Assembly (NCBI GenBank): GCA_000171875.1
Contig: ABHI01000003.1
Coordinates: 1 to 64,000, forward strand
Source of the DNA: Flavobacteriales bacterium ALC-1
Lineage (GTDB): Bacteria > Bacteroidota > Bacteroidia > Flavobacteriales > Flavobacteriaceae
Direction of reading: 5' to 3'
DNA length: 64,000 nt
Shown: piece by piece, positions 37,625-47,120 of the stretch
How the letters are laid out: every line of letters begins with the position of its first letter
How positions within the stretch are numbered: the stretch's first letter is position 1
Notes under the pieces: model-generated
What the model was told of the DNA's origin: nothing
The model's database searches: none
The model's input: the letters and a program-made list of their open reading frames with translations, nothing else
Made by a program: the position numbers and the translations under genes

Positions 37625-39910
37625 TTAAAATGTGTAATTTATATTTAACCCGGTATAATAATTCACAGGGTTACCAGGGTAAAAATAACGTGGTGAATTA
37701 CCTCCAAAGCTACTTGCATTAATCAATACTTGCGAAGCATATATTTCATTAAACATATTGTCTAACCCAAAAAAGACATTAAGATTTACTTTTTTGGATA
37801 TATTTTTTTTGTAACCGATTTTTATATTAGTAAGGCTATAACTATCACTATATAAACTGTTATTATCTGTTATTGGTTGAGATCCGACATGTTGAAAGTT
37901 TACATTTCCATAAATGCCAAAACGCATAATAATATCTATACCTGCATTAAATATTTCTGAAGGTACGCCTGTTAAATCATTACCCGAAAAATCATTATCA
38001 CTATCTATAAATTCTTTAAACTTAAAACTATTTATGGTATAGTTAATAAAGGTACTGAATTTAAGTGTTTTTTTATCCACCCATTTGTAATTTAATCCTA
38101 ATTCTAAGCCATTATGTGTTGTCTCTCCTGCGTTAATACCGATAAACTGATCATCAGTTACACGTCTTGATACTACTAAATCTTCTATATTTAAATGATA
38201 AATAGCAAGATTAAACAGTAGTTTATTTTGAAAAGCGGTTCCTCTTGTTCCAAGTTCATAATTCCAGCCAGTTTCTGGTTTAAGATTTGTATTTATTTGA
38301 CCATCTGGTAATAAAGTCTCTGCTAAGGAAATAGGGGAAAATCCATGACTTATATTTGAATATAAACTAATGTCTTTAGAGAGCAAATAAGAGATTCCAA
38401 TTTTTGGTGATATAATGCCATTAAAATTAAATTTACCAGATTGATCTGTATTTCCATCTGATACAGGAAAACGATCGTCTAGATCATAAGATGTTTGGTT
38501 GTAATTTAAACCAAAAACGATAGATGTATTTTTTGTGATATCGTAATTGGCTTCAAAAAATAGATTAAAATAATTTCTATTTTCTTTAAAATCTGATAGA
38601 CGATTGCCTTCAACACTACCGACGTCTATAGGGAAATCTTCAAATAAGTTTTCATATGTACCAGAAGTGTAACGATCTCTAAAATATTCTCCACCAAATG
38701 TGTAGTTAAGTGGTTTATTAAACAAAGTGATTTCACCTAATAATCGACTGCGTAGACCAAATGCAAAAGTATTTTCTTCTAAAACATTAAATGGTCTTGG
38801 CTCGTAGGCATCTCTAAAAGAACTGAAAATACTAGTAACTTGCTTTAATTTTTCTTGATATTGATGATTCCAAGTCACTCCTAAAATTCCACGTTTAGAA
38901 TCTTCAAAACCTCGAGCTCTATTCCAAGTAAAAGCTGCAGCTGTGGGATTATTGATAAATGTATCTTCATTTAATGAACTAGGGATAAATGCTTTTAAAT
39001 CCAAATAGCTTACTAGTACTGAGATTTCATTATTGTTGTTTATGTAATGATTAGTACTCAATGTAAAAGTTTGCCTATCATATTCATTATTATCTCTATA
39101 ACCATCTGAGTGCGTATTACTATAAACTCCTCTGTAACTATTTTTTGTATCACCGTGATTAAAGTTTATAACCCCTTTTATTAGCCGAAAAGATCCAACG
39201 GTGAATTGGCTATTAACAGAGGTTTCATTTAAATAAGCATTTTGAGGTGTGAGATGTATTGTACCACCTAGGCCTGCGCCATATATACTCGATGTTGCCC
39301 CTTTAATAACTTCTATGCGCGAAATCGCTCCAAGTTCAAAATCCTCAATTGCTGTTTCGCCATTACCATTAGTCAATGGAATGTCTTTAAAATAGGCTCT
39401 AATTTTTGAAGTGCCAAAAAGATTGCGAGAACCTATACCACGTATTGTAAATCGATTGGTATTTAATGCGCCACTTTGTACAAAAACTCCTGAAGTTCTG
39501 TTAAGTACTTGAGATATATTTATGTCATTACTGCGATCAATATCTTTTTTCGAAAGAATTTCGATTGTTGCAACTGATTTCTTAAGTGCCTTAGGAATTT
39601 GATTAGCATTAATAATCACTTCATTAAGTTCTGAAGGTTCTAGATTTAATTGCACAATTAAAAAAGTTTCGGAAATAATGTTTATTATTTTCTCTTGATA
39701 GCCATCTTTTTTAAAACGATAATTGCCTAGAGATTTAAGAGAAAATTGTCCTAATGCATTTGTATTAAAAGTTTCATTAGTATCAATATTGTAAATATTT
39801 GTGTTTAAAAGAGGGCTATTGGTTTCACTATCTACAACTTTTCCTTGAATTTGATTTTGAGATATCACAAGATTGAATGATAAAAGGCAAAGCAACAAGA
39901 AAATTTTCAT
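37625..39910 (-). CDS. TonB-dependent outer-membrane receptor
   Basis: A 761-residue receptor from the ATG at 39910, which gives the signal MKIFLLLCLLSFNLVIS; an upstream ATG at 39949 adds a non-signal-like extension. A carboxypeptidase-regulatory-like domain (GKVVDSETNSPLLNTNIYN) comes first, then a plug with NRTSGVFVQSGALNTNRFTI and RIEVIKGATSSIYGAGLGG, then a 22-strand-type barrel ending in NYTF. The plug style is of siderophore/iron receptors (FecA-like) rather than SusC. It is 29 bases upstream of the sugar dehydrogenase and probably in one transcript with it. Ligand unknown. Confidence 0.9.
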   Translation of the reverse strand: MKIFLLLCLLSFNLVISQNQIQGKVVDSETNSPLLNTNIYNIDTNETFNTNALGQFSLKSLGNYRFKKDGYQEKIINIISETFLIVQLNLEPSELNEVIINANQIPKALKKSVATIEILSKKDIDRSNDINISQVLNRTSGVFVQSGALNTNRFTIRGIGSRNLFGTSKIRAYFKDIPLTNGNGETAIEDFELGAISRIEVIKGATSSIYGAGLGGTIHLTPQNAYLNETSVNSQFTVGSFRLIKGVINFNHGDTKNSYRGVYSNTHSDGYRDNNEYDRQTFTLSTNHYINNNNEISVLVSYLDLKAFIPSSLNEDTFINNPTAAAFTWNRARGFEDSKRGILGVTWNHQYQEKLKQVTSIFSSFRDAYEPRPFNVLEENTFAFGLRSRLLGEITLFNKPLNYTFGGEYFRDRYTSGTYENLFEDFPIDVGSVEGNRLSDFKENRNYFNLFFEANYDITKNTSIVFGLNYNQTSYDLDDRFPVSDGNTDQSGKFNFNGIISPKIGISYLLSKDISLYSNISHGFSPISLAETLLPDGQINTNLKPETGWNYELGTRGTAFQNKLLFNLAIYHLNIEDLVVSRRVTDDQFIGINAGETTHNGLELGLNYKWVDKKTLKFSTFINYTINSFKFKEFIDSDNDFSGNDLTGVPSEIFNAGIDIIMRFGIYGNVNFQHVGSQPITDNNSLYSDSYSLTNIKIGYKKNISKKVNLNVFFGLDNMFNEIYASQVLINASSFGGNSPRYFYPGNPVNYYTGLNINYTF

Positions 39911-40036
39911 TATGAATACTATATGAATGATAGTTAGTTTAGAGCACAAAATAAAAGTATTATAAGCCCTTACAGTCTAAATAATTTGTTAATGTTTTAT
40001 TGAAGGAAATTAATGTAAATATCTTTCATAAAGTTG

Positions 40037-40067
40037 TTTGCTATACTATACAAATTATCTATATTTG
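40037..40067 (+). promoter_or_regulatory. Housekeeping promoter for tRNA-Pro
   Basis: TTTG (40037-40040) and TATATTTG (40060-40067) are separated by 19 bases, matching the TTG/TAnnTTTG promoter layout of Bacteroidota. A transcript from here would begin near 40074 and carry a 5' leader containing the hairpin at 40112-40134. Confidence 0.65.
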
Positions 40068-40111
40068 CAGTCCGAAAATGGGAAGTCAGCACGCCAGCTG
40101 TCTCTTTCGTT

Positions 40112-40134
40112 AAAAATGTACTCTGTACATTTTT
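40112..40134 (+). other. Perfect hairpin in the tRNA-Pro leader
   Basis: AAAAATGTAC / GTACATTTTT, a 10-bp perfect inverted repeat around a three-base loop (TCT), 13 bases before the tRNA 5' end. It lies in the probable precursor leader. It could be a processing element, a weak terminator or an operator; the sequence does not decide this. Confidence 0.5.
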
Positions 40135-40146
40135 GGACACTCATTT

Positions 40147-40221
40147 CGGGGTGTAGCGTAGCCCGGTTATCGCGCCACGTTTGGGACGTGGAGGCCGCAG
40201 GTTCGAATCCTGCCACCCCGA
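40147..40221 (+). tRNA. tRNA-Pro (anticodon TGG)
   Basis: Complete cloverleaf read by hand. Acceptor arms CGGGGTG (40147-40153) and CACCCCG (40214-40220) with discriminator A; D-arm region GCGTAGCCCGGTTATCGC; anticodon stem CCACG/CGTGG with loop TTTGGGA giving anticodon TGG; variable AGGCC; and T-arm GCAGG-TTCGAAT-CCTGC. The 75-nt gene lacks an encoded CCA. It is followed after 14 bases by a terminator. Confidence 0.95.
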
Positions 40222-40230
40222 CTTTAATAA

Positions 40231-40260
40231 AAAAAGCTCAGTTTTTACTGAGCTTTTTTT
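40231..40260 (+). terminator. Terminator after tRNA-Pro
   Basis: Stem GCTCAGT/ACTGAGC (40236-40242 and 40247-40253) extended by A/T pairs, loop TTTT, followed by seven T. It closes the tRNA transcript. Confidence 0.85.
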
Positions 40261-40396
40261 ATTTGCCCCTAAATATTTTCTTCAAAACTCTGTTGTTAAA
40301 TCTATATTATATTATAAAGAATTTAAAGGATTATATATGTTTATACTACTATAGATAGTGTTGATAACTTCTATGTAAGGATTTATGCAAAAAACC

Positions 40397-40404
40397 TACT
40401 TTTG
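40397..40404 (+). promoter_or_regulatory. -7 box TACTTTTG of trxB
   Basis: Exact TAnnTTTG match 22 bases before the trxB ATG at 40426, giving a short leader. No convincing -33 box at the right distance. Confidence 0.55.
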
Positions 40405-40425
40405 TGGTGTAATAAAATACAAGAT

Positions 40426-41409
40426 ATGTCTGATACAATTGAAAAAGTAAAATGTTTAATAATAGGTTCTGGACCTGCAGGATATACTGCGGCTATTTAT
40501 GCCTCTAGAGCTAATATGTTTCCTGTATTATATCAAGGGACACAACCTGGTGGACAACTAACTACTACAAATGATGTTGAAAACTTTCCTGGTTATCCAG
40601 ATGGTATCACAGGACCAGAAATGATGATACAATTGCAAAAGCAAGCGGAACGCTTTGGAGCTGATGTGCGACATGGTTGGATTACTAAAGTTGATTTTTC
40701 TGGGGATGTACATAAAGTTTGGGTGAATGATGAAAAAGAAATTCATGCTTCAACAATTATTATTTCTACAGGAGCATCTGCTAAATATTTGGGATTACCA
40801 TCTGAACAAAAATATTTAGAACTAGGAGGTGGAGTTTCTGCTTGTGCAGTTTGTGATGGTTTCTTTTACAGAAATCAAGAGGTTGTTATTGTTGGTGCTG
40901 GTGATTCTGCTGCAGAAGAGGCTCACTATCTTTCTAAGCTTTGTAAAAAAGTAACAATGCTAGTAAGACGTGATGAATTTAGAGCTTCTAAAATCATGGC
41001 TAACCGTGTTAAGAATACCGAGAACATAGAGATTTTATTTAATACTGAAACGGACGAAGTTTTAGGGGATGGACAAGTAGTAACTGGTGTTAGAGTTTTT
41101 AATAATAAAACCAATGAAAAGCACGAAATTACTGCGACAGGATTCTTTGTGGCTATTGGTCACAAACCTAATACTGATATTTTTAAAAATTATTTAGATT
41201 TAGACGAAACGGGTTATATCGTTAATGCAGTTCCTGGTACAAGTAAAACAAATGTAGCAGGAGTTTTTGTTAGTGGTGATGCTGCAGATCATGTTTACAG
41301 GCAAGCAATCACGGCTGCTGGAACAGGTTGTATGGCTGCTTTGGATGCTGAACGTTATTTAGCTGCTAAAGAAGCGGATTTTGAAGTAGCTACTTCAACA
41401 TATAATTAA
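40426..41409 (+). CDS. trxB: Thioredoxin-disulfide reductase
   Basis: NADPH-dependent flavoprotein that reduces thioredoxin. The start at 40426 (MSDTIEKVKCL) fits the promoter box upstream; an ORF start at 40402 would be inside that box. FAD motif IIGSGPAGYTAAIYASR, redox pair in ACAVCDG, NADPH motif VVIVGAGDSAAEEA and C-terminal FAD motif GVFVSGDAAD are all present. The length of 327 is normal. It is monocistronic, with a strong terminator at 41430. Confidence 0.95.
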   Translation: MSDTIEKVKCLIIGSGPAGYTAAIYASRANMFPVLYQGTQPGGQLTTTNDVENFPGYPDGITGPEMMIQLQKQAERFGADVRHGWITKVDFSGDVHKVWVNDEKEIHASTIIISTGASAKYLGLPSEQKYLELGGGVSACAVCDGFFYRNQEVVIVGAGDSAAEEAHYLSKLCKKVTMLVRRDEFRASKIMANRVKNTENIEILFNTETDEVLGDGQVVTGVRVFNNKTNEKHEITATGFFVAIGHKPNTDIFKNYLDLDETGYIVNAVPGTSKTNVAGVFVSGDAADHVYRQAITAAGTGCMAALDAERYLAAKEADFEVATSTYN

Positions 41410-41429
41410 TTTAAAAACGTCATAAAACA

Positions 41430-41460
41430 AAAAAGCCGAAGTGTTAACTTCGGCTTTTTT
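41430..41460. terminator. Bidirectional terminator between trxB and the GIN-domain gene
   Basis: GCCGAAGT/ACTTCGGC stem (41435-41442 and 41447-41454), loop GTTA, flanked by A-run and T-run, so it can end both the trxB transcript (+) and the convergent one (-). Confidence 0.85.
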
Positions 41461-41475
41461 GTTTATAATAATTTG

Positions 41476-42306
41476 TTAGCGTTTCTTTTTTTGAAGTTTC
41501 GATGTGTCTTCAAACTTTGTAATAGTTATTACTGGACTACCATAAAGATAGGTTTCGCTATTACCGGATGAGGCTATGGTTATACTATCAGTAACAGAAA
41601 TTGTTATATCGCTACTGTCTTCTAAACTAACATCTGTTGTTTTTACATCAAATTTACTGCCATTAAAATTAGATGAATTAATTAATCTTATCATAGAATT
41701 GTTAGCTGAACCTTCAATAGATAAATCTGAACGTTGATATAAATCGAAATCAGCAGATTTGCTATTTATCAATGCATCTAATTTACTATTATCACTAAGC
41801 TCAATCTTGGTAGAATCGGCCGTAAGATTTAATCTAGTTTTAGATTTCCCTGAACTTTTATAATCAAAATTATTGGCTTTAATATTTAAGTATGCTCTAG
41901 AATTGCCCGAAGTGATTAAGGTGACATCATTAAGTTCCATAGATGTTAAAGATCTTATTTCTCCATCACCTCTAGTTTCTATATTTTTTAAAGCATCACC
42001 ATAATTTACTTTAATGTTTAATTTCTTTTTAGAAGTAATTCTAATGGTTTCAACAAATGTGAGTATACCATCGACAACTTCGAATTGAATAACATCGTGT
42101 AAATTATCATCAGCTTCAACTTCTACAGATGGTTTACTGTTGTAAACGATTTCTATAGAGAAATCACCATCGACAACAATAGTTTCAAAGTCATCAATAT
42201 AGGTTTGCTTAATGGTTACATTTCTATCCCCTTTGATTTTTTCTTGTGCTGTAAGTATTGGTGTTACAACCATCATTACAATTAGAATGAGTAAAATTTT
42301 TTTCAT
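41476..42306 (-). CDS. GIN-domain (DUF2807) exported protein, copy 1
   Basis: A 276-residue exported protein with signal peptide (about 1-20) and a putative auto-transporter adhesin head GIN domain, marked by FETIVVDGDFSIEIVYNSKPSVEVEADDNL (pieces VVDGDFSIEIVYN and VEADDNLHDVI) and then short repeating strands (LTLITSGNSRAYLNIKAN, KSSGKSKTRLNLTADST). It is a beta-helix-like repeat protein on the cell surface or in the periplasm; its role is unknown. It is a paralogue of the 43344-44072 protein but is separated from that operon by 173 bases and has its own leader. Confidence 0.8.
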   Translation of the reverse strand: MKKILLILIVMMVVTPILTAQEKIKGDRNVTIKQTYIDDFETIVVDGDFSIEIVYNSKPSVEVEADDNLHDVIQFEVVDGILTFVETIRITSKKKLNIKVNYGDALKNIETRGDGEIRSLTSMELNDVTLITSGNSRAYLNIKANNFDYKSSGKSKTRLNLTADSTKIELSDNSKLDALINSKSADFDLYQRSDLSIEGSANNSMIRLINSSNFNGSKFDVKTTDVSLEDSSDITISVTDSITIASSGNSETYLYGSPVITITKFEDTSKLQKKKR

Positions 42307-42479
42307 GTATTCTGTTTATTTCACTATTAATATGACACAAATCAAAAATAATGTCACTTTTGTAGCTGTTAAACAAAGATATACAAAAACCGTCCCAAAC
42401 TCCATAAAGAATTTAGAACGAGTGTTAAATTGCTGATTATCAGATTTTTATTTATTTTTTTATGATTTATATATAGTTT

Positions 42480-43337
42480 TTATTTGATAACACTCTTTAA
42501 AGCATTCTCAATTCGTGGCGCATGACTAGCTCCCATTGTAACGAAAACAGTTTTGCCTTTATTTACTTGTTCAGAAATAATATCTATCATGTGTTTATCT
42601 CTTGCTAAATTTGAATCGTTCCAAATGTCATGAAGATAACCAGGATATCCATAGCCTGAGTTGAATGTTTTCCAATTTAATTTTGGGAAATCAATCTTCA
42701 AAATACTATCAATTTCTTGCCATTTCGAAATTGAATTTTCTAATGCTTTGTAGTTTGTACGTTCTTCAATTAAATTCTGAAGGTTATTTTGATTTCTCTC
42801 GCTTTCAGGTAATTGAAAGAAGGGTCTTAACGAATAAAACATAGCTAGTTTTTTTGCTGAATGCTTTTTTATTAGCATTTCAATCTCATCTTCACGTGAT
42901 GGTTCCCAAGTGTATAAATCTACATTATCGGCTTTTGCTAATTTTGATGTTAATCCACTTTCACCATATTCTTTAATTGGATTATGAATCCATTTAAAGA
43001 AGAAACCCAACCGACCCTCAACGAGTGCAATAGTCGGTTTATGTTTTTTCCAATAATGTCTTATAGAATCAAATTGAATATGGTTTGGGTCATTTATATG
43101 ATCTGTACCTATAATGATTGCTTTTCCTCCAGACTTTGAATTTACTGTAAACATATAAGGTCTTTTATGGTCATTTACAATTTTCATGTAAGTTTCCATA
43201 TCCATTATAGGAACAGTTAATTCTACTTGCTTATCTGTCTTGTAATATGGTGGGGATTTCCAAATAATATTAAAGTAGAAAAGTAAAAATATGATGCCTA
43301 TAAACAGTAAAAAAAGTTTTAGTGCTTTTTTAGCCAT
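42480..43337 (-). CDS. TraB/GumN-like family protein
   Basis: A protein of 285 residues with one N-terminal membrane anchor (about 7-23) and a body with SGGKAIIIGTDHINDPNHIQ, KPTIALVEGRLGF and a C-terminal KGKTVFVTMGASHAPRIENAL. The GTDH...VEG...GASH pattern is that of the TraB/GumN (DUF1478-like haem-binding/EreA-like metalloprotease clan) proteins. The catalytic role of the family is not settled. It is the last gene of the PadR-PspC-NTF2-GIN-TraB cluster and lies 6 bases from the GIN gene. Confidence 0.65.
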   Translation of the reverse strand: MAKKALKLFLLFIGIIFLLFYFNIIWKSPPYYKTDKQVELTVPIMDMETYMKIVNDHKRPYMFTVNSKSGGKAIIIGTDHINDPNHIQFDSIRHYWKKHKPTIALVEGRLGFFFKWIHNPIKEYGESGLTSKLAKADNVDLYTWEPSREDEIEMLIKKHSAKKLAMFYSLRPFFQLPESERNQNNLQNLIEERTNYKALENSISKWQEIDSILKIDFPKLNWKTFNSGYGYPGYLHDIWNDSNLARDKHMIDIISEQVNKGKTVFVTMGASHAPRIENALKSVIK

Positions 43338-43343
43338 ATTATT

Positions 43344-44072
43344 TTAGTTACCTCTTACACTTCCAGATGAACTATCTGATTTATTGACTTTTTCTGGGTT
43401 ACCAGAATATCTAATATCTCCACCACTTGTAGCTCTTGCCGTTATTTCTTTTGATGTATTAACTGATATATCTGCTCCACTAGTAGCTTTTACTTTAGAG
43501 TTTTTAGCTTTTAAGCCTGAAGCTTTTATGTCACTTCCGCTTGTAGCTTCTGCAATTAACATATTAGTAGTTCCGCTAATTTTTATATCGCTTCCGCTAG
43601 TAGAATGACAATTTAATGTTTGTGTTTTTACACTGAGTTCTATATCTGCTCCACTTGTAGAGTTTAATTCTAATTCTTTAGCTTCAATTGTATTTGTTGA
43701 GTAAACATCACTACCGCTTGTAGCTTTAATTGCAGAAATATCAGTAATATTTAGATCGATCCTTTTTGAAGCTGCTCTTCTAATATTCTCTGTAGTATAT
43801 ATGCGTAACACACCATTTTCTACTTCGGTCATAATATGATCATGTAGGTTTTCGTCAGCTTCGACACTTAAAGATACATCATTGCTTTGAGTGATATAAA
43901 GGTCTAACCCTTGACTAACTTTAATAGAGCTAAAGTCGCTAGAAATGTTTCGGTCTTCGCTTACAACATTTCTATTTCCGTCTATGCCTTGTCCCAAATT
44001 CATAGAAAAGTTACAGGATAGCATTATAATGCCTAAAATACTTGTGATAATGATTCTTACTAATGTACTCAT
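43344..44072 (-). CDS. GIN-domain (DUF2807) lipoprotein, copy 2
   Basis: A 242-residue lipoprotein (IIMLSCNFS lipobox) with a GIN domain (SSDFSSIKVSQGLDLYITQ, LSVEADENLHDHI). It has a striking run of about six repeats of roughly 20 residues, each containing [AS]TSG[SAG]D[IV] (for example IKATSGSDVYS, EATSGSDIKASG, KATSGADISV, RATSGGDIRYSG). The repeats suggest a beta-helix with one Thr-Ser-Gly-Asp turn per coil. It is the paralogue of 41476-42306. It lies in the PadR-led operon. Confidence 0.85.
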   Translation of the reverse strand: MSTLVRIIITSILGIIMLSCNFSMNLGQGIDGNRNVVSEDRNISSDFSSIKVSQGLDLYITQSNDVSLSVEADENLHDHIMTEVENGVLRIYTTENIRRAASKRIDLNITDISAIKATSGSDVYSTNTIEAKELELNSTSGADIELSVKTQTLNCHSTSGSDIKISGTTNMLIAEATSGSDIKASGLKAKNSKVKATSGADISVNTSKEITARATSGGDIRYSGNPEKVNKSDSSSGSVRGN

Positions 44073-44105
44073 GATTTTTTGTTTTTTTTGATTGATGTTT
44101 TGGTT

Positions 44106-44900
44106 TTATAATTTGTTTACTTCTTCGACTATCTTACCGTTTTCTCTAACTATAATTTTGCTTACGTCTCCATCTTTATTTTTTGTAAACTCAAAAGTTA
44201 AAGGTGCTTTTGGGTGGGTAAAAATATTATTTGCTGTAGCAACTAGCATTGTTTTCATCTCTCCAGCAGTTAATAATAAAGCGTCATTTTGAATAGAAAT
44301 TATAACTTTGCCAGTTTTGGTTTTATATGTTCCTGAATAAGTTTCAAGAAGTTCTTTTGTAACGATAATTTCTTTTAAAGTCTTATTGATGTCTTTTGAA
44401 GAATGATTGTAACTTATAACTCGCTTGAGTTTCCATTGATCACCTTCAATAATCCACAAATGCGAAAACAAAGCGTAGTTGTCTGTTCTTTCGTAAGTCA
44501 TTGTTTCATCTGGCGAGAAAAAGTGTTTTCCGTTTTGTAAGGCACCGTATAACTTACCTTTATTATACATAGGAAACACTTCTAAGCTTTCTTCGACAAG
44601 AAATCGAAATACCTTTTCAGGATTATTTTCTCTGCAAATCCCATTTTTCATGATTTTTACAAATTCATCCTTAGAGTTTGTAATACCACCTTTATCATGG
44701 TAAAACTCTAGATCGTCAAACATTAATTCTGCACTTTTTTCTACTTCACATTTATTAAACCCTATTTTAAATAAGATGCTATCTTTTGCTTTAAGTGTTT
44801 TAAAAAGCTCAGAATCTTTGTTCACTTGCGCTGATGTAATACCAGAAACCATTAGGATTCCGATACTACACAGCAAAAGTGATTTGATTGATTGGTTCAT
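44106..44900 (-). CDS. Exported NTF2-like (DUF4440) protein
   Basis: A 264-residue exported protein with signal peptide ending near SAQV. The N-terminal half is NTF2/SnoaL-like (LMFDDLEFYHDKGGITNSKDEF, HLWIIEGDQWKLKRVISYNH), of the DUF4440 type. The C-terminal part (about 175-264) is a separate strand-rich domain with TYSGTYKTKTGKVIISIQNDAL, as is often seen behind hydrolase domains of Bacteroidota. No catalytic residues are evident. It belongs to the PadR-led operon. Confidence 0.75.
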   Translation of the reverse strand: MNQSIKSLLLCSIGILMVSGITSAQVNKDSELFKTLKAKDSILFKIGFNKCEVEKSAELMFDDLEFYHDKGGITNSKDEFVKIMKNGICRENNPEKVFRFLVEESLEVFPMYNKGKLYGALQNGKHFFSPDETMTYERTDNYALFSHLWIIEGDQWKLKRVISYNHSSKDINKTLKEIIVTKELLETYSGTYKTKTGKVIISIQNDALLLTAGEMKTMLVATANNIFTHPKAPLTFEFTKNKDGDVSKIIVRENGKIVEEVNKL

Positions 44901-44985
44901 TTTTGATTGATTAATTACACTACAAATATGTGTAAGGTTTTTATGATTTTATATTTATTACTACTGAGTTGTTGAATTTAATGTC

Positions 44986-46782
44986 TCAATTGTCATTAAC
45001 TTCTAAGTCCACGCCATCTTCGTCTATCTTTAAACTAACTTCTGGCTTTTCTTCATTTGACGACTCATCTTCAGTTGAGGTTTCAATAACTTCAGTTTTT
45101 TCTTCAATAACTTCTTCTTCAATTTCCTCTACACAGTTTAAACATTCTACGTCGTCTTTTACTATTTTGTATAAGTTGCCTTTTTTAACTTTGTGTAGAA
45201 TATCATTATAGTAAGTTAAGCGGTTATAATATTTACGGAAGTTCTTATTAGTTTCAATAATGGTTCCTTCAGGTAAATTAATAATTACTAATACTTCTTG
45301 TTCACTAAATTTATTGTCAATATCTGTAGAGAGGTAATTATTTAAATTCAAATTCTTACCAGTAAGAGCATAGTTATAGTTAATGTTTTCTGCTCTTTCT
45401 TTAGCTGTATTATAATTACTACCAGTAGCTTCCCTTTCAATTGAGATTGAAGCAATAGAATCTGTAGTAGATTTTACTACATATCTTATATCATGGGATA
45501 TAATACTCTTTCCATTATCATCTTCTATAATTCTAAAGCCATTATTACGGCTATAATAGTAGTTGCTATTGTATTCATTTAAATTTATGGTGTTTATACT
45601 AATGGTGTCACCAGATTTAATATTCAATACTTCTTTATTTGTGATCTTGGCATCAAAAGCGTGTTCAGTTGCTTGTTTAACACCAGTAATTACAAGGCCA
45701 ATAATTGCCATTAACCATAAACCTAATAAGGTGAATTTTGCTACGTTACCTATTGATTTTAAGTTATTAACCAAAATTTTAAGTCCTAAATAGAAAACAA
45801 AAAAGAATGGGATACCTAATGCAAAAAACAATAACATTGATATTAGCCAAATAGGTATATTAGCTGCATTAGCCACATACAATAAATCCATACCGGGAAA
45901 ATTGATGGCGTCAGTAAAACCTACAGTAAATAGAGCTACGATTAAGCTAATTAAAGTACTGATACCAACTATAATTAAAATGATACCAATAAACTTTGCC
46001 ATTACCTTTAAGAAGAACATTAAAATGCTTCCTATAGAATCAAAAAAGGTTTGAGAGCTAGATTTTAACTTGTTTCCTTGCTTATTAAAATCAACACTTT
46101 TTACTGAATCAGATATATTATCTGAAACGTTTTCAAACCCCTCTTTTAACTTATCCCCATGTTTTTTAAAATCGACATTTTTTACCGTTTCTGAAACGGA
46201 ATCAATGCCGTCTTTAATTTTTTTTTCAATGTTGCTGATGTTCACAGGATCACCAGACATGGTCAGTTTTTCAGCTGTTGTTTTAGCTTCGGGAACTAAA
46301 GCCCAGAAAATTAAATAGATTAAGATAAACGTACCACCAGAGCCTATAGCTAATAATAACCAAATTAAACGTGTCCAGATAGATTCTATCCCAAAGTAGT
46401 GACTTAAACCTGCTGCAACACCACCAATGTATGAGTTGTCAGTATCTCTATACAATTTTTTAGAAGGCTTAGAACTTTGTCTTTGTCTTGGTTGTGGTTC
46501 GTCTTCGAAGATCTCGTCATCTACTAAATAGTCTTCTGGCTGTCCCATTATGGTAATCACCTCATCGACTAATTTAACACCGACAACTTGTTTTTCGTTT
46601 TGTATGCGTTCGGAGAATAATTCTGCGATACGTGCTTCTATATCCGAAATAATTTCCGAACGTCCTTGAGAGTCTGTAAATGAACGTTTTATAGCCTCAA
46701 GATAGCGTTGTAATTTAAGGTATGCATCTTCGTCTATGTGGAAGAATATACCTGCTAAATTTATATTGACTGTTTTATTCAT
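44986..46782 (-). CDS. PspC domain membrane protein
   Basis: A 598-residue membrane protein. The N-terminal part (1-110) is a soluble region with HIDEDAYLKLQRYLEAIKRSF. A PspC-type segment follows (NSYIGGVAAGLSHYFGIES, then a span at LIWLLLAIGSGGTFILIYLI). Then comes a repeated charged stretch (VDFKKHGDKLKEGFENVSDN and VDFNKQGNKLKSSSQTF), four more spans, and a C-terminal soluble domain ending in an acidic tail (EEEVIEEKTEVIET). PspC proteins sense envelope stress; the large C-terminal domain resembles the GIN neighbours in style. It overlaps the padR gene by 4 bases. Confidence 0.85.
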   Translation of the reverse strand: MNKTVNINLAGIFFHIDEDAYLKLQRYLEAIKRSFTDSQGRSEIISDIEARIAELFSERIQNEKQVVGVKLVDEVITIMGQPEDYLVDDEIFEDEPQPRQRQSSKPSKKLYRDTDNSYIGGVAAGLSHYFGIESIWTRLIWLLLAIGSGGTFILIYLIFWALVPEAKTTAEKLTMSGDPVNISNIEKKIKDGIDSVSETVKNVDFKKHGDKLKEGFENVSDNISDSVKSVDFNKQGNKLKSSSQTFFDSIGSILMFFLKVMAKFIGIILIIVGISTLISLIVALFTVGFTDAINFPGMDLLYVANAANIPIWLISMLLFFALGIPFFFVFYLGLKILVNNLKSIGNVAKFTLLGLWLMAIIGLVITGVKQATEHAFDAKITNKEVLNIKSGDTISINTINLNEYNSNYYYSRNNGFRIIEDDNGKSIISHDIRYVVKSTTDSIASISIEREATGSNYNTAKERAENINYNYALTGKNLNLNNYLSTDIDNKFSEQEVLVIINLPEGTIIETNKNFRKYYNRLTYYNDILHKVKKGNLYKIVKDDVECLNCVEEIEEEVIEEKTEVIETSTEDESSNEEKPEVSLKIDEDGVDLEVNDN

Positions 46783-47120
46783 TTTTTTGTTGTTTTTGTA
46801 CGTGTTACTAGGTTAACTGCATTTTGTAAGTCACTCCATGTAGAGTTTAATTCCTTGAGAAACAGTTTTCCTGTTTCAGTAAGGCCATAATATTTTCTTG
46901 GTGGTCCAGATGTGGATTCTTCCCAGCGATAGCTTAATAGTCCAGCATTCTTTAGCCTTGTTAATAGTGGATATATGGTTCCTTCTACAACAAGCATTTT
47001 AGCGTCTTTTAGTGTGCCTAAAATTTCTGCAACATAGGCATCTTCATCTTTTAAGATGGATAAGATGCAGTATTCTAGAACACCTTTACGCATTTGTGCT
47101 TTTGTGTTTTCTATCTTCAT
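46779..47120 (-). CDS. PadR family transcriptional regulator
   Basis: A 113-residue winged-helix protein with the PadR order: RKGVLEYCILSILKDEDAYV, VVEGTIYPLLTRLKNAGLL, RWEESTSGPPRKYYGLTETG. It has no long C-terminal helix, so it is the short PadR type (PadR-s2). As the first gene of the operon with PspC, it is likely autoregulatory and to control the envelope genes below it. The signal is unknown. Confidence 0.9.
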   Translation of the reverse strand: MKIENTKAQMRKGVLEYCILSILKDEDAYVAEILGTLKDAKMLVVEGTIYPLLTRLKNAGLLSYRWEESTSGPPRKYYGLTETGKLFLKELNSTWSDLQNAVNLVTRTKTTKK

